A stretch of DNA of 39,155 bases from Chloroflexus sp. MS-G. Lineage in GTDB: Bacteria > Chloroflexota > Chloroflexia > Chloroflexales > Chloroflexaceae. The position numbers were made by a program, and so were the translations under genes. The stretch covers positions 1 through 39,155 of the forward strand of contig NZ_JPIM01000036.1 in the NCBI RefSeq assembly GCF_000735195.1, written 5' to 3'. The notes beneath the pieces were generated by a model, which was not told the DNA's origin, did no database searches, and saw only the letters and a program-made list of their open reading frames with translations. Positions 6,600 to 15,360 of the stretch are shown here, in pieces. How positions within the stretch are numbered: position 1 is the stretch's first letter; each line of letters opens with the position of its first letter.

Positions 6600-8336
6600 G
6601 TATCCTCTCCAAAAGCGCTGGATCAGGCCGATGAAGGCACAGCGATACCCACCCGTTGCGCTACCCGTTCGGCTACGGTGGGGGTGGTCTCCGGCGTGAC
6701 AATGCGGTCGCGGAGAGAGGGAACGAACCCCACGCCGAGTTTGGCGGAGGTGGCGGTCAGGGTTTGGAAGGTATCCCACGCTCGTGCCCCGTCTCGGGAG
6801 TGAGGGCCGACACTGACATTGCGTTTGCGCACGCGGCGTCGCGCCGCCAGTTCCCTATTATTCTTGTGCCGGGGAAGGTCGGGATGTTTCAGCACCGCCA
6901 ACAACTGGATCCGTTTGTCGGCGGGTTTGCTGATCCGGTCATCCAACGCCGCATAGCCAGTCTCTTTGTCCACCAAGGCGTCAAACGCATCCGCCAACCG
7001 TGCACGTTCCGCCGCAGTGGGCGCCTGTTAATAGGCCAGCAGGTCGCGATAGAACGTCCAAGAGCGTTCCCCAACTGCGGCGCGTTCCGCCTGATGATGG
7101 GGCACCCGTGGGGCAAGCTTGGCGGAATGCCGCTACTCATGCACCCACCCCCGGGCGTGCGTGGTCGTGAGGTGGTCAGACATGGGCGCATCATCGCGCA
7201 GCAACCAGCGCAGGACGGGCAACTGGGTTTGGGCGTGATAGGTGGCACGGGCCAGCGCATCGCCGACCAGCTGTACCTGCTGCTGCGTGAGCGTGATCCC
7301 GGCGGTGGGTAGGTGCTGCTGGTGTGTCGCCGCCGTTATGTCCGTGTCGCGGGGCCGGGCCGCCCGCCGCTGGCGGTGCAGGGGGTGCGGCAGACTGAGC
7401 GCCTGCCGCCACGCCAGCGACTCGTCCTTGCGGCGATAGCGGAGTTCCTGGCCCCAGATGACCGCCAGGACATCCTGGCGCGTGCCGTCGGGACGGGGAT
7501 GATCGCTCGTACACCAGGCGTAGCCCACCACGGGGCATACCTCGTTCTGCCCATCCACGCGGGGTACGGGTCTGGTCGGTGGCGACCCACGACTCGGTGG
7601 CGAGGCCGGGCGGATGAATCGCGGCGGCTTCGTCCGCCCAGCGTCCCATCGGTTCCAGCAGCATGCGTGCCACCAGGCGCGTGCCAATCTGCAGACCGAC
7701 ATCCCGCAGCAAGCGCAGCAGCGCGGGCTGACTGACGGTTGCCTCGTGACCGAGTGCGGGAACGATGGGATGGGGCGTGGGGTACAAACCACCCCGGAAG
7801 CCGGGCGGCAACGGTGCGGTGAGGAGCGTGTTGGTGCTGGGGACGTACCACCGCTCCCGCACGAAGCGGACCACCTCCACGTCGATGCGCAGGCGCTGCA
7901 CGATGGTAGCGGTTGGCCCATGGCGCACCGCATCGGGGGGCAGGGTCGCCGGTTCCACCACGCAGTGCTCCGCCTGCGTGACGATCAGGTTCGCGTTCTT
8001 GTTCGGCTTGCCTCGCGGCGTGCGCGTGCGGCGCTCGGCCTCCGAGGAATGATCCGCAGGCGGCGGGCTGGACGGCGGCGTGGGTGGTTTGATGGCGGGC
8101 GTACCCGAGCGTCCCTTCAGCCGTGCCACCGCATCCCGCAGATTCTGGTGTTCAAACCGCAGGACGACGTTCTCAGCCGCCAGCATCTCGATGACGTTCA
8201 GCAACTGGATCACGATCTGGTGGGTTGCCAGATCGGCAATGCTGTCGGGATTGAGGTCAGGTATCTGCATATGTTGGGAGTCTACCAGATCTTGGCTCCG
8301 CTGTCACCCGCTGCCCAGCAGTTTTGGAGAGGATAC
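6600..8336 (-). mobile_element. IS66-family element (decayed, 1737 bp)
   Basis: Terminal inverted repeats are GTATCCTCTCCAAAAGCGCTGG at the left (6600-6621) and its complement at the right (8315-8336), with 20 of 22 bases matching. One transposase gene fills the element on the minus strand; no tnpA or tnpB accessory genes are present. The 8-bp flanks (6592-6599 and 8337-8344) do not match, so no target duplication is visible. The element appears richer in G and C than its surroundings. Its left end cuts the DUF1156 gene, and its right end lies about 60 bp from the tRNA promoter. Confidence 0.8.
6623..8270 (-). pseudogene. IS66-family transposase (TnpC-type), broken
   Basis: About 548 residues can be read from ATG 8268-8270 if three lesions are ignored. 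A one-base insertion in a C run (GGGG at 7561-7564 on the plus strand) breaks the frame between ATDQTRT and RVDGQNE. A TAG stands at 7133-7135 in HE-stop-RHSAKLAP. A TAA stands at 7028-7030 in LLAY-stop-QAPTAAERARL. The order of motifs is that of IS66 transposases: a coiled N-terminus (LAAENVVLRFEHQNLRDAVARL) followed by a GRSGTPAIKP linker, a middle part VEVVRFVRERWYVPSTNT, the first acidic motif TDQTRTRVDG, and the C-terminal KHPDLPRHKNNRELAARRRV with GARAWDTFQTLTATSAKLGV. Without repair it makes no full-length transposase. Confidence 0.8.
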
Positions 8337-8395
8337 CGAGCAAGCGTATTGATTGTTGCCCATTGCCTCACTAACGATTACGCTTATTGTCCATC

Positions 8396-8424
8396 TTGAC
8401 GAATTGGTTCATCAGTGGTACACT
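8396..8424 (+). promoter_or_regulatory. promoter of the CAU tRNA
   Basis: TTGACG (8396-8401), a 17-bp spacer, and TACACT (8419-8424). The start of transcription would fall near 8431, a few bases before the tRNA. The IS66 element ends about 60 bp upstream, so it landed just short of this promoter. Confidence 0.7.
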
Positions 8425-8434
8425 TGAATGCCGT

Positions 8435-8509
8435 GCCGGGGTAGCTCAGCGGTAGAGCAAACGGCTCATAATCGTTAGGTCGCGGGTTCGAATCCCGCCT
8501 CCGGCACCA
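8435..8509 (+). tRNA. tRNA with CAU anticodon (probably elongator Met)
   Basis: The cloverleaf is complete. The acceptor is GCCGGGG with CTCCGGC and discriminator A, and CCA is encoded (8507-8509). The D arm is GCTC-AGCGGTA-GAGC, the anticodon stem AACGG/TCGTT has loop CTCATAA (anticodon CAT), the variable loop is five bases, and the T arm is GCGGG-TTCGAAT-CCCGC. CAU can mean elongator Met, initiator Met, or the Ile2 tRNA whose C34 TilS converts to lysidine. The fully paired first acceptor position argues against an initiator. Positions 4 and 5 are G-C, not the C-G pairs that help E. coli TilS recognise Ile2, so elongator Met is favoured. The adjacent tilS gene keeps the question open. Confidence 0.93.
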
Positions 8510-8511
8510 GT

Positions 8512-8540
8512 CGCCGGTGAGCAATTGCTCACCGGCGTTT
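8512..8540 (+). terminator. tRNA terminator
   Basis: A perfect 26-bp palindrome (8512-8537, arms CGCCGGTGAGCAA and its complement) is followed by TTT. It starts three bases after the CCA end and sits 20 bp before tilS. Confidence 0.75.
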
Positions 8541-8559
8541 CCGTTCATCGTGTGGTGCT

Positions 8560-9984
8560 ATGCTCGACCAGTTGCATCAGTTCTTGCTTGTTGAGGGTGT
8601 TGGTCAGCCCACCAATCGGGTATTGGTTGCAGTGTCGGGGGGCAGCGATTCGCTGGCGCTCTTGCATATGCTCTCCATCCTGCGTGCTACCGGTGGGCCG
8701 ATACCGATTGTTGCTCATCTGGATCACGGTCTGCGTGGTGCAGAGTCGGCAGCCGACGCCGCTTTCGTTGCTTCCGTCGCGGCGGCGTGGGGGATACGGG
8801 CAGTCATTGACAATGCTCGCCTTCCCCCAGGGACGACGCCGGCTGAAGCGCGAATTGCTCGCTACACCTTTCTCGCTACCACTGCTCTGGCCGAGCAGGT
8901 CGATGCTGTACTTGTTGCTCATCAGGCTGACGATCAGGCAGAAACGGTGTTGATGCACCTCCTGCGTGGCGCCGGTCCGGCTGGATTACGTGGTATGCGA
9001 ACGCGGGTAGAATGGAGTGAGTGGGCAGCACCGCTTATTGGTGTCGGTCGTGTACCGTCGCATGGTCCGCCGTTGCTCCGTCCGTTACTCACGATCAGTC
9101 GGGCAGCACTGGCCGACTATTGTGCAACTCATCACCTGATACCCCGTGACGATCCGACGAATCGCAATCTTCACTACGTGCGAGCACGGGTTCGGCATCA
9201 CCTACTTCCGCAGCTTGCGGCTGAAAATCCGCAAATTGTAGCTGCGCTGAACCGTACAGCTCGCATCTGCGCCGAAGACTATGACTTCATCCAACAGGCG
9301 CTTGCAGCGCAGTGGCCGATGCTGATCGTTGAGCAGCAGTCTGACCTAATCATCTTTGATCGCGCTGCCTTACGCTCGTTGCACCCGGCGCTGCGCCGGT
9401 ATGCCCTGCGGCGGGCAATTGCCGAGCTGAGGGCTGAAGAACCGAGTCTGGCGCAAATGGACACCGCAATCCATCTGATCAATGCGCGGGCTGGTCGGCA
9501 GATGCAACTGACGGCGCAGGTCTGGCTGGTGTGCGATCAACGAACTGTTACGCTGCAACATGCTGGGGCGGTGTATCAGCATGTTCCACAGTTAGAAGCT
9601 CCGGTAACGTTGCCCGAATGTGGGGTAGTGATGCTGGCGAATGGCTGGCAGTGTATCGTGCAGCCTGATCCCCCGCCACAGCCAGACCGCTGGTGGTTAG
9701 GGTTTATTGCACGACCATCTGGCCCCTTACGACTGCGGACACGACGGCCTGGGGATCGCATGCGACCGTCTGGCGCACCGGGGCGTCGTCGTTTACAAGA
9801 TCTGTTTGTTGATCTACGGGTGCCGCGTAGTCTGCGTGATCGATGGCCGCTCCTCGTTGATGCACACGACCAGATTCTCTGGGTGACAGGATTACGGGTT
9901 GCTGCCGACATTGCCTCCTCCGATCCGAATCAGGCTACAATGTGGATTGGAATAGTTCATCCGATTGAGGCAACACAGGAGTAA
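8560..9984 (+). CDS. tilS: tRNA(Ile)-lysidine synthetase
   Basis: 474 residues from ATG 8560; no strong ribosome site is visible. TilS uses ATP and lysine to turn C34 of the CAU-anticodon isoleucine tRNA into lysidine, changing both codon and amino-acid identity; it is essential in most bacteria. The PP-loop motif SGGSDS is at residues 26-31, followed by HLDHGLRGAESAADAAFV and the ADDQAETVLMHLLRGAG motif of the N-type ATP pyrophosphatase fold. The C-terminal domain (about 388-455) shows LRLRTRRPGDRMRPSG with RRLQDLFVDLRVPRSLRDRW, the usual TilS tail. The length is normal for the full-length form with a C-terminal domain. It is followed at 7 bp by hpt and then ftsH, a gene order conserved across many bacteria, and preceded by a CAU tRNA. 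Confidence 0.95.
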   Translation: MLDQLHQFLLVEGVGQPTNRVLVAVSGGSDSLALLHMLSILRATGGPIPIVAHLDHGLRGAESAADAAFVASVAAAWGIRAVIDNARLPPGTTPAEARIARYTFLATTALAEQVDAVLVAHQADDQAETVLMHLLRGAGPAGLRGMRTRVEWSEWAAPLIGVGRVPSHGPPLLRPLLTISRAALADYCATHHLIPRDDPTNRNLHYVRARVRHHLLPQLAAENPQIVAALNRTARICAEDYDFIQQALAAQWPMLIVEQQSDLIIFDRAALRSLHPALRRYALRRAIAELRAEEPSLAQMDTAIHLINARAGRQMQLTAQVWLVCDQRTVTLQHAGAVYQHVPQLEAPVTLPECGVVMLANGWQCIVQPDPPPQPDRWWLGFIARPSGPLRLRTRRPGDRMRPSGAPGRRRLQDLFVDLRVPRSLRDRWPLLVDAHDQILWVTGLRVAADIASSDPNQATMWIGIVHPIEATQE

Positions 9985-9991
9985 AAGGGAT

Positions 9992-10534
9992 ATGCGCCAA
10001 GACATCGATTACGTCTTGATCGACGAAGAGCGGCTTAAGCAACGTGTGACCGAGTTGGCTGCCGAAATAACTGCCGATTACCGCCACCTCAATGATCTGT
10101 TACTGGTTGGGGTGCTTAAAGGGTGTGCCATGTTCATGGTTGATCTGGCCCGCGCTATCGATCTGCCGCTAGCAATCGATTTCATTGCAGTTGCCAGCTA
10201 CGGCGCCAGCACCGAATCATCGGGTGTCGTTCGGTTGATCAAAGACCTCGATACCGACATCTCGCATCGCCATGTATTGCTTGTCGAAGATATTATCGAT
10301 AGTGGGCTAACGCTTGCCTATCTACGCTCGCAACTCTTGCGCCGCAATCCGGCCAGTTTGCGAATTTGTACCTTGCTCAACAAACCAGAACGGCGCACGG
10401 CCGATGTGCCGGTCGATTATATTGGTTTCAATATTCCCAATGCCTTCGTGGTTGGCTATGGCCTTGATTACGCTGAACGCTATCGCAATCTGCCGTTCAT
10501 CGGTGTCTTGCGCCCAGAGGTGTATCAATCTTGA
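9992..10534 (+). CDS. hpt: hypoxanthine phosphoribosyltransferase
   Basis: 180 residues from ATG 9992. The frame opens earlier within tilS, but AGGAG (9977-9981) and AAGGGA just before 9992 favour this start. The enzyme salvages hypoxanthine and guanine by joining them to PRPP in the cytoplasm. The PRPP-binding loop VLLVEDIIDSGLTL is at residues 95-108, and LLVGVLKGCAMFMVDLARAI is at about 37-56. The C-terminal part, with DYIGFNIPNAFVVGYGLDYAERYRNLP, is the family's purine-binding signature. Its stop is followed by an inverted repeat that may end the tilS-hpt transcript before the separate ftsH promoter. Confidence 0.95.
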   Translation: MRQDIDYVLIDEERLKQRVTELAAEITADYRHLNDLLLVGVLKGCAMFMVDLARAIDLPLAIDFIAVASYGASTESSGVVRLIKDLDTDISHRHVLLVEDIIDSGLTLAYLRSQLLRRNPASLRICTLLNKPERRTADVPVDYIGFNIPNAFVVGYGLDYAERYRNLPFIGVLRPEVYQS

Positions 10535-10544
10535 TATTGTGATC

Positions 10545-10569
10545 CAGATTACACTTTGACTGTAATCTG
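10545..10569 (+). terminator. 9-bp inverted repeat after hpt, weak terminator or regulatory site
   Basis: CAGATTACA (10545-10553) pairs with TGTAATCTG (10561-10569) around CTTTGAC. Only a short T-poor tail follows. The repeat lies immediately upstream of the ftsH promoter -35 region (10575), so it may equally be an operator. Confidence 0.4.
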
Positions 10570-10574
10570 TTCCC

Positions 10575-10604
10575 TTGCCGCCAGTGATCGGCTGATGTTA
10601 TAAT
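10575..10604 (+). promoter_or_regulatory. ftsH promoter
   Basis: A perfect TATAAT at 10599-10604 is preceded by TTGCCG (10575-10580) at 18 bp. The leader to ATG 10735 is about 125 nt. The rest of 10605-10734 shows no gene. Confidence 0.6.
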
Positions 10605-10734
10605 GCTGTACAAGCGGCAAAAACGATGGCTGATCGTCATCGGCGTCGCAATATCTTCGTTGTGGGGTATTCTCCTCAGCATCAGATGACAGCTCGGAAA
10701 CTGAGATGAGGCAACCCCTCTAGAAAGACACGAT

Positions 10735-12690
10735 ATGAGTGATAACCGTTGGCTCAAAAATAGCTTTGTCTACCTCATCATTCTGGTGGCAGCGTTAGCG
10801 CTGTTCTTCCAGTATTTTGGGCAGGGCGCCAGCCAGACTGAAGAGAAAGGTATCGCTGACGTAATCGCTGATGCCCAGGTTGGTCTGGTCAGCGAAATTC
10901 AGGCCCAGGCTGGCGATGAGCAGATTATTGTTACTTACAAGGATGGCAAGAAATATCGCTCGCGGGTCGAGACATCAGACAGCGTGATGCGGTTGCTGGC
11001 TGATTACAATGTGCCACTGTACGATGAGAATGGTCGGCGGACGATTAACGTTACTGTGCAGCCAGCACCGGCCTGGGGTGGTTTGCTGAGCATCTTTACC
11101 ATTCTTCTCCCCACGCTGCTGCTGATTGGGTTCTTCGTCTTCTTTATGCGGCAGGCTCAGGGCAGCAATAATCAGGCGATGTCCTTCGGCAAGAGCCGGG
11201 CGCGGATGTTTGCCGGTGACAAGCCTACGATTACCTTCGCTGATGTGGCTGGTCAGGAAGAGGCAAAGCAAGACCTGGCTGAAGTTGTTGAGTTTCTGAA
11301 GTTTCCTGACAAGTTTGCGGCTCTTGGGGCACGCATTCCGCGTGGTGTTTTGATGGTTGGCCCGCCCGGTACCGGTAAGACGTTGCTCTCGCGTGCGGTT
11401 GCCGGTGAAGCGGGTGTACCTTTCTTCAGTATCTCTGGCTCTGAATTCGTCGAGATGTTTGTGGGTGTTGGTGCTTCGCGTGTTCGTGACTTGTTCGATC
11501 AGGCGAAGCGGAATGCACCGTGTATCGTCTTCATTGATGAGATTGATGCTGTTGGTCGGCAGCGCGGCGCTGGTTTAGGTGGTTCACACGATGAACGTGA
11601 ACAGACCCTCAACCAAATCCTGGTTGAGATGGATGGTTTCGATACCAACACAAATGTGATCGTTATTGCGGCAACCAACCGTCCTGACGTGCTCGATCCG
11701 GCGCTGGTTCGCCCTGGCCGTTTCGACCGGCAAGTCGTGCTCGATGCACCCGATGTACGGGGCCGCATTGATATTCTGAAGGTTCACGTGAGAGGAAAGC
11801 CACTGGCCGAGGATGTCAATCTCGAAGTCATCGCTCGTCAGACACCGGGCTTCTCGGGTGCCGATCTGATGAATGTGGTCAACGAGGCAGCGATCCTGGC
11901 GGCACGTCGCTCGAAGCGCAAGATCAGTATGGCCGAATTTCAGGATGCGGTCGAGAGAGTGGCAATTGGCGGTCCCGAGCGCCGTTCACGGGTAATGACT
12001 GATCGTCAGAAACTGGTGGTTGCGTACCACGAGGCCGGTCATGCTATTGTTGGTGCTGCATTACCGAAGGCCGACAAAGTGCAGAAGGTAACGATTATCC
12101 CACGTGGTCAGGCTGGCGGTTATACCCTCTTCTTGCCTGATGAGGATAGTTTGAACCTGCGCACCGTGTCGCAGTTCAAAGCCCGTCTGGCCGTTTCGCT
12201 GGGTGGTCGTGTTGCTGAAGAGATTGTTTTCGGTAATGATGAGGTCACCACAGGCGCTTCTGGTGACTTGATGCAGGTTACGCGGATTGCGCGGGCAATG
12301 GTGACGCGCTATGGGATGAGTCAGCGTCTGGGGCCGATGGTCTTCGGCGAGAAGGAAGAGTTGATCTTCCTTGGTCGTGAGATCAGCGAGCAGCGGAACT
12401 ATAGCGACGACGTGGCGCGTCAGATTGATGAAGAGGTGCGAGCCATCGTCAATGAAGCCTACGAGACAGCGCAGCAAATCCTGCTCCAGAATCGGGCAGT
12501 GCTTGATGACATGGCAAATGCGTTGCTCGAATACGAGACACTTGATGGTGAGCAGCTTGAAGAGTTGATCCGGCGCGTCAAGCCTCTGGCACTCGATTTG
12601 AGCAAGAGTGCTCAGAATGGACTAGCGGGAGAGCACTCAACACAGCCCGATCAGATGGGTCTCGGCGGCGCCAATCCGCTACCGGCATAG
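10735..12690 (+). CDS. ftsH: ATP-dependent zinc metalloprotease FtsH
   Basis: 651 residues, the normal length. FtsH is a membrane-anchored hexameric AAA+ protease that removes misfolded membrane proteins and short-lived regulators on the cytoplasmic face. Two membrane segments (about 11-28 and 116-138) bracket a small external domain. The AAA domain has Walker A GPPGTGKT at 209-216, the pore motif FVG at 242-244, Walker B IVFIDEID at 264-271, and the second region of homology with arginine finger at about 314-332 ([19 protein letters not shown]). The protease domain carries the zinc motif HEAGH at 432-436 and a later acidic ligand in [14 protein letters not shown]. No lesions are seen. It has its own promoter after hpt and is followed by a strong terminator. 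Confidence 0.97.
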   Translation: MSDNRWLKNSFVYLIILVAALALFFQYFGQGASQTEEKGIADVIADAQVGLVSEIQAQAGDEQIIVTYKDGKKYRSRVETSDSVMRLLADYNVPLYDENGRRTINVTVQPAPAWGGLLSIFTILLPTLLLIGFFVFFMRQAQGSNNQAMSFGKSRARMFAGDKPTITFADVAGQEEAKQDLAEVVEFLKFPDKFAALGARIPRGVLMVGPPGTGKTLLSRAVAGEAGVPFFSISGSEFVEMFVGVGASRVRDLFDQAKRNAPCIVFIDEIDAVGRQRGAGLGGSHDEREQTLNQILVEMDGFDTNTNVIVIAATNRPDVLDPALVRPGRFDRQVVLDAPDVRGRIDILKVHVRGKPLAEDVNLEVIARQTPGFSGADLMNVVNEAAILAARRSKRKISMAEFQDAVERVAIGGPERRSRVMTDRQKLVVAYHEAGHAIVGAALPKADKVQKVTIIPRGQAGGYTLFLPDEDSLNLRTVSQFKARLAVSLGGRVAEEIVFGNDEVTTGASGDLMQVTRIARAMVTRYGMSQRLGPMVFGEKEELIFLGREISEQRNYSDDVARQIDEEVRAIVNEAYETAQQILLQNRAVLDDMANALLEYETLDGEQLEELIRRVKPLALDLSKSAQNGLAGEHSTQPDQMGLGGANPLPA

Positions 12691-12717
12691 TTGTCGCGAT
12701 AAAAACTCAGTGACGTC

Positions 12718-12755
12718 GGTAAGGGGTAAGCATGAGCTTACCCCTTGCCAGTTTT
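12718..12755 (+). terminator. rho-independent terminator of ftsH
   Basis: GGTAAGGGGTAAGC (12718-12731) pairs with GCTTACCCCTTGCC (12736-12749; one G-T pair) around a four-base loop and is followed by AGTTTTATT. The stem is strong, with a T-run. Confidence 0.85.
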
Positions 12756-12774
12756 ATTGTGGCCGAAACCTGAA

Positions 12775-12804
12775 ATACCACGCCGGCCTACTCGTGCGTG
12801 GTAT
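12775..12804. terminator. second hairpin between convergent genes
   Basis: ATACCACGC (12775-12783) pairs with GCGTGGTAT (12796-12804). It lies between the ftsH terminator and the end of the minus-strand gene at 12892. Read on the minus strand the stem is followed by TTTCAGG, so it could end that transcript. The remainder of 12805-12891 shows nothing else. Confidence 0.35.
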
Positions 12805-12891
12805 CCCTTACCGTTTTGGATTTCATCATCGGTGTCGCAAACGCGACTGCAAACCGCAAATCCCGAAAGTCCCTAACCGCCAGGCGATGAT

Positions 12892-15300
12892 CTATTCCGG
12901 CCAGCGATAGCGTACCCCTGGTGGGAGGTGTAGGGTTTCATCTCCCAAACGGCCAAGACTAAAGGTTGTACCGTCGAGGTTGCGTTCCAAGCGGGCGTAC
13001 TCTGTCCACTGCACAATCCAGCCATGCCGTGATATTTCACCGCTCAACACTTGACCAAGCGTGGCGCTAACCTCTTCTGGTACGGAAAAACCAGTACAGA
13101 TATTGATTGCTGGCGAATGGTCGTTACACTGATCGCTCCGCAGCGTCTCGGCCATGTAGAGTTCAATGCCCAGTGGTCGCATCTGAACGATGCCGTCGCG
13201 CCATTCGAGGCAGATGCGTTCAAAACATTGTAACCAGCCCCACGCGAACGGAACTGCTGGGGTTAGTGGCCAGCCACCCCGTTCCAGGGCACCGGCTTCG
13301 GCCCAGGCGCGCATGAAGGGAGCCGGCACAAAATAGCCAGTCTCGGTGAAAAACATGCCACCCTGTGCGGCAACCGGTATTCTGGCAATTGGTTGGGGGG
13401 CGGCTATCGCATTCCCACGCTCGTCGCGCAAACTCACGGTAAGTAGATAGTCGCCGGGTAGTAATGCTGGGGGTAACGTAATGGGTTGCAGATGGTCGAT
13501 GGAAGCTGACTCTGGCCAGCGCGATGGGGGCAACGCGCCATAGACCAATGGACGTTCATATTGCGATATGAGACGCTCATCGGCAGTGCGTAATTGCACC
13601 ACAACCGTGAGATCATCCGCTGGTGCGGGATCTGTTCGCTGCCAAAGGAGGTTCAAGACCACAAGATCACCAGGCTCGTAGGTGTTTGTAGTTGGTGATG
13701 CGATTTGTACGCCAACCAGTTGGATTCCGCCACCAAGCAGGGGGTGCAACGGTGACTGTGTTGAACCGGTAGCAATCGGTCGGTAACGGTCAATTACACC
13801 CAGTACACCGTCCTGGGCGTAACGGTGACGGATGATTGCAACCATTTCTGGTGTCAGCCAATTGCCAAGGTAATCGATCAGAATGAGGGGGAATTTGCCG
13901 TTTGCCAGCTCGTATAGCACGGTGGTCTGATCGACGTATCCCTGATCGAGTAGTTGGCGAAACTCGAAGACGGGGATGCGGGCGGTCAGACCAGCACCGC
14001 TGGCTAAGCCAGGTAGATCGGTAAAGATAACCTCACCGGATGCGCGCACTTCGGTGGTTAGTGCGGTAGTCGTGCGGTGAAGTGCGGCTAAAACCGCTGC
14101 CTCACGTTGTGCATCGGCCCATAACCCGTAGCTTCCCAGCACAAAACGAGGTGGACTCGGCTCAATCAAACCTGCCGGTCGTAGGCGATTGGTATCCCAA
14201 AGCGGAGGATAATAAAGGAGGCTGAGAACGATCAACACACTCATTAGAGGTCGTGTGCCTGGATAGGAGGAGGGGGCCGTTTGGATAGACCACCCTGCAC
14301 CACTCAGCCAGATTAAAGCAGCGTACCATTCAAAGAAATAGTTGGCATATGCACCAACTTTACCGACACCAATAGCTTCGATGGTGCCAGCCAATAAGTA
14401 GGTTAGCGCTGGAATAAGCATTGCCCGCTGGGAACTGTGCCAGATCGTAATACTGCCGATGAGGGCAGTTAGCAACAGCGGCCAACGCAACCCCAATTGT
14501 TGTCGCCAGAAATCGGCGGCCAGGTTGGCTTCCCAACGATTAGCATTGGCAGCGACGACATGCAGGAGAAACCAGCCATGGCTCATCCACGACAATGCGG
14601 CCACGATGCTGCCGCCAACCAGACCAACGGTCGTGATATATGTGATGGCTGCTTTTGCCGCTGTTGATACTGGTTGGGAACGAGAGCGGTACCATACGAC
14701 GGACAACATAGCAGCCGCAGCCGCTGGCCCGGCAATCAGTGATGGTTTGGTCAAGAGACAGCCAACGGCCAATAGACCGGCCAGTAGGCCACGCTGAACT
14801 GCCGACAATCGTTCACAACCGGCTACCCACACTGCCCATAAACCGAGCGCTACGCCTAGCAGATCGACGCGCATCAGTGGCATCCACTCACGCACGACCG
14901 GAATGGTCAACCACAGCAGTGCTATCCAGGCTCCACGTTGCCCGATCAGTGCGGCCAGGGCAGCAGTGCTTGCCAATGCACCAAATAATGCTATCAGGCG
15001 TCCGGCTAGCAGTGGATCGCCGATGATCCGCGCCAAACTACCGGTAACGACAAGGTACAGTGGCGGGTAATTAACGACCAAAAATGGTGCCTGGGCAGGG
15101 TTTGCATATATCTGCCAGAATGCCCGTCCGGCCAGGAGTTGCTGGACCTGTGCCAGAAGTGGTCCCTCTCCGTAATCGAGTGGAAAAGGGAAACCGAGCA
15201 ACAGGCGGATATGATCACTTGCGTACCAGAGGTACACGGCGATCAATCCGACCAGCGTACTCGTTATCAACCAACGTCCAATGAAGAGTGCAGAGCGCAT
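12892..15300 (-). CDS. large polytopic GT-C-like membrane protein with extracellular C-terminal module
   Basis: 802 residues from ATG 15298-15300 (MRSALFIGRW); a TTG five codons upstream is possible. One membrane segment near the N-terminus is followed by an acidic loop containing DYGEGPLLAQVQQLLAGRAFW and NYPPLYLVVTGSL, then about ten more membrane segments up to residue 350 or so. This layout, with an acidic first loop followed by a YPPLY-type motif, is that of GT-C lipid-linked sugar transferases (ArnT/PMT-like). The soluble C-terminal half has a beta-rich region (YEPGDLVVLNLLWQRTDP) and a tail with FFTETGYFVPAPFMRAWAE and a following CFERICLEWRDG. That tail module recurs in secreted proteins of Chloroflexota. 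The sugar acceptor is unknown. It is divergent from the aminotransferase, with only about 60 bp between the starts. Confidence 0.75.
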   Translation of the reverse strand: MRSALFIGRWLITSTLVGLIAVYLWYASDHIRLLLGFPFPLDYGEGPLLAQVQQLLAGRAFWQIYANPAQAPFLVVNYPPLYLVVTGSLARIIGDPLLAGRLIALFGALASTAALAALIGQRGAWIALLWLTIPVVREWMPLMRVDLLGVALGLWAVWVAGCERLSAVQRGLLAGLLAVGCLLTKPSLIAGPAAAAAMLSVVWYRSRSQPVSTAAKAAITYITTVGLVGGSIVAALSWMSHGWFLLHVVAANANRWEANLAADFWRQQLGLRWPLLLTALIGSITIWHSSQRAMLIPALTYLLAGTIEAIGVGKVGAYANYFFEWYAALIWLSGAGWSIQTAPSSYPGTRPLMSVLIVLSLLYYPPLWDTNRLRPAGLIEPSPPRFVLGSYGLWADAQREAAVLAALHRTTTALTTEVRASGEVIFTDLPGLASGAGLTARIPVFEFRQLLDQGYVDQTTVLYELANGKFPLILIDYLGNWLTPEMVAIIRHRYAQDGVLGVIDRYRPIATGSTQSPLHPLLGGGIQLVGVQIASPTTNTYEPGDLVVLNLLWQRTDPAPADDLTVVVQLRTADERLISQYERPLVYGALPPSRWPESASIDHLQPITLPPALLPGDYLLTVSLRDERGNAIAAPQPIARIPVAAQGGMFFTETGYFVPAPFMRAWAEAGALERGGWPLTPAVPFAWGWLQCFERICLEWRDGIVQMRPLGIELYMAETLRSDQCNDHSPAINICTGFSVPEEVSATLGQVLSGEISRHGWIVQWTEYARLERNLDGTTFSLGRLGDETLHLPPGVRYRWPE

Positions 15301-15360
15301 ATGGTAAGATAACAAATGTTGAGCAACGAGGCTCAGCGTTCACGCTAAAGGAGACCCGTT

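Noticed and set aside
7614..8399. 261-residue open frame on the + strand
   Set aside because: It lies antisense to the IS66 transposase, whose motifs are clear on the minus strand; GC-rich codons keep the opposite frame open by chance.
12710..12910. 66-codon + strand frame after ftsH
   Set aside because: It runs through the ftsH terminator and a second hairpin and overlaps the end of the minus-strand gene; no coding features.
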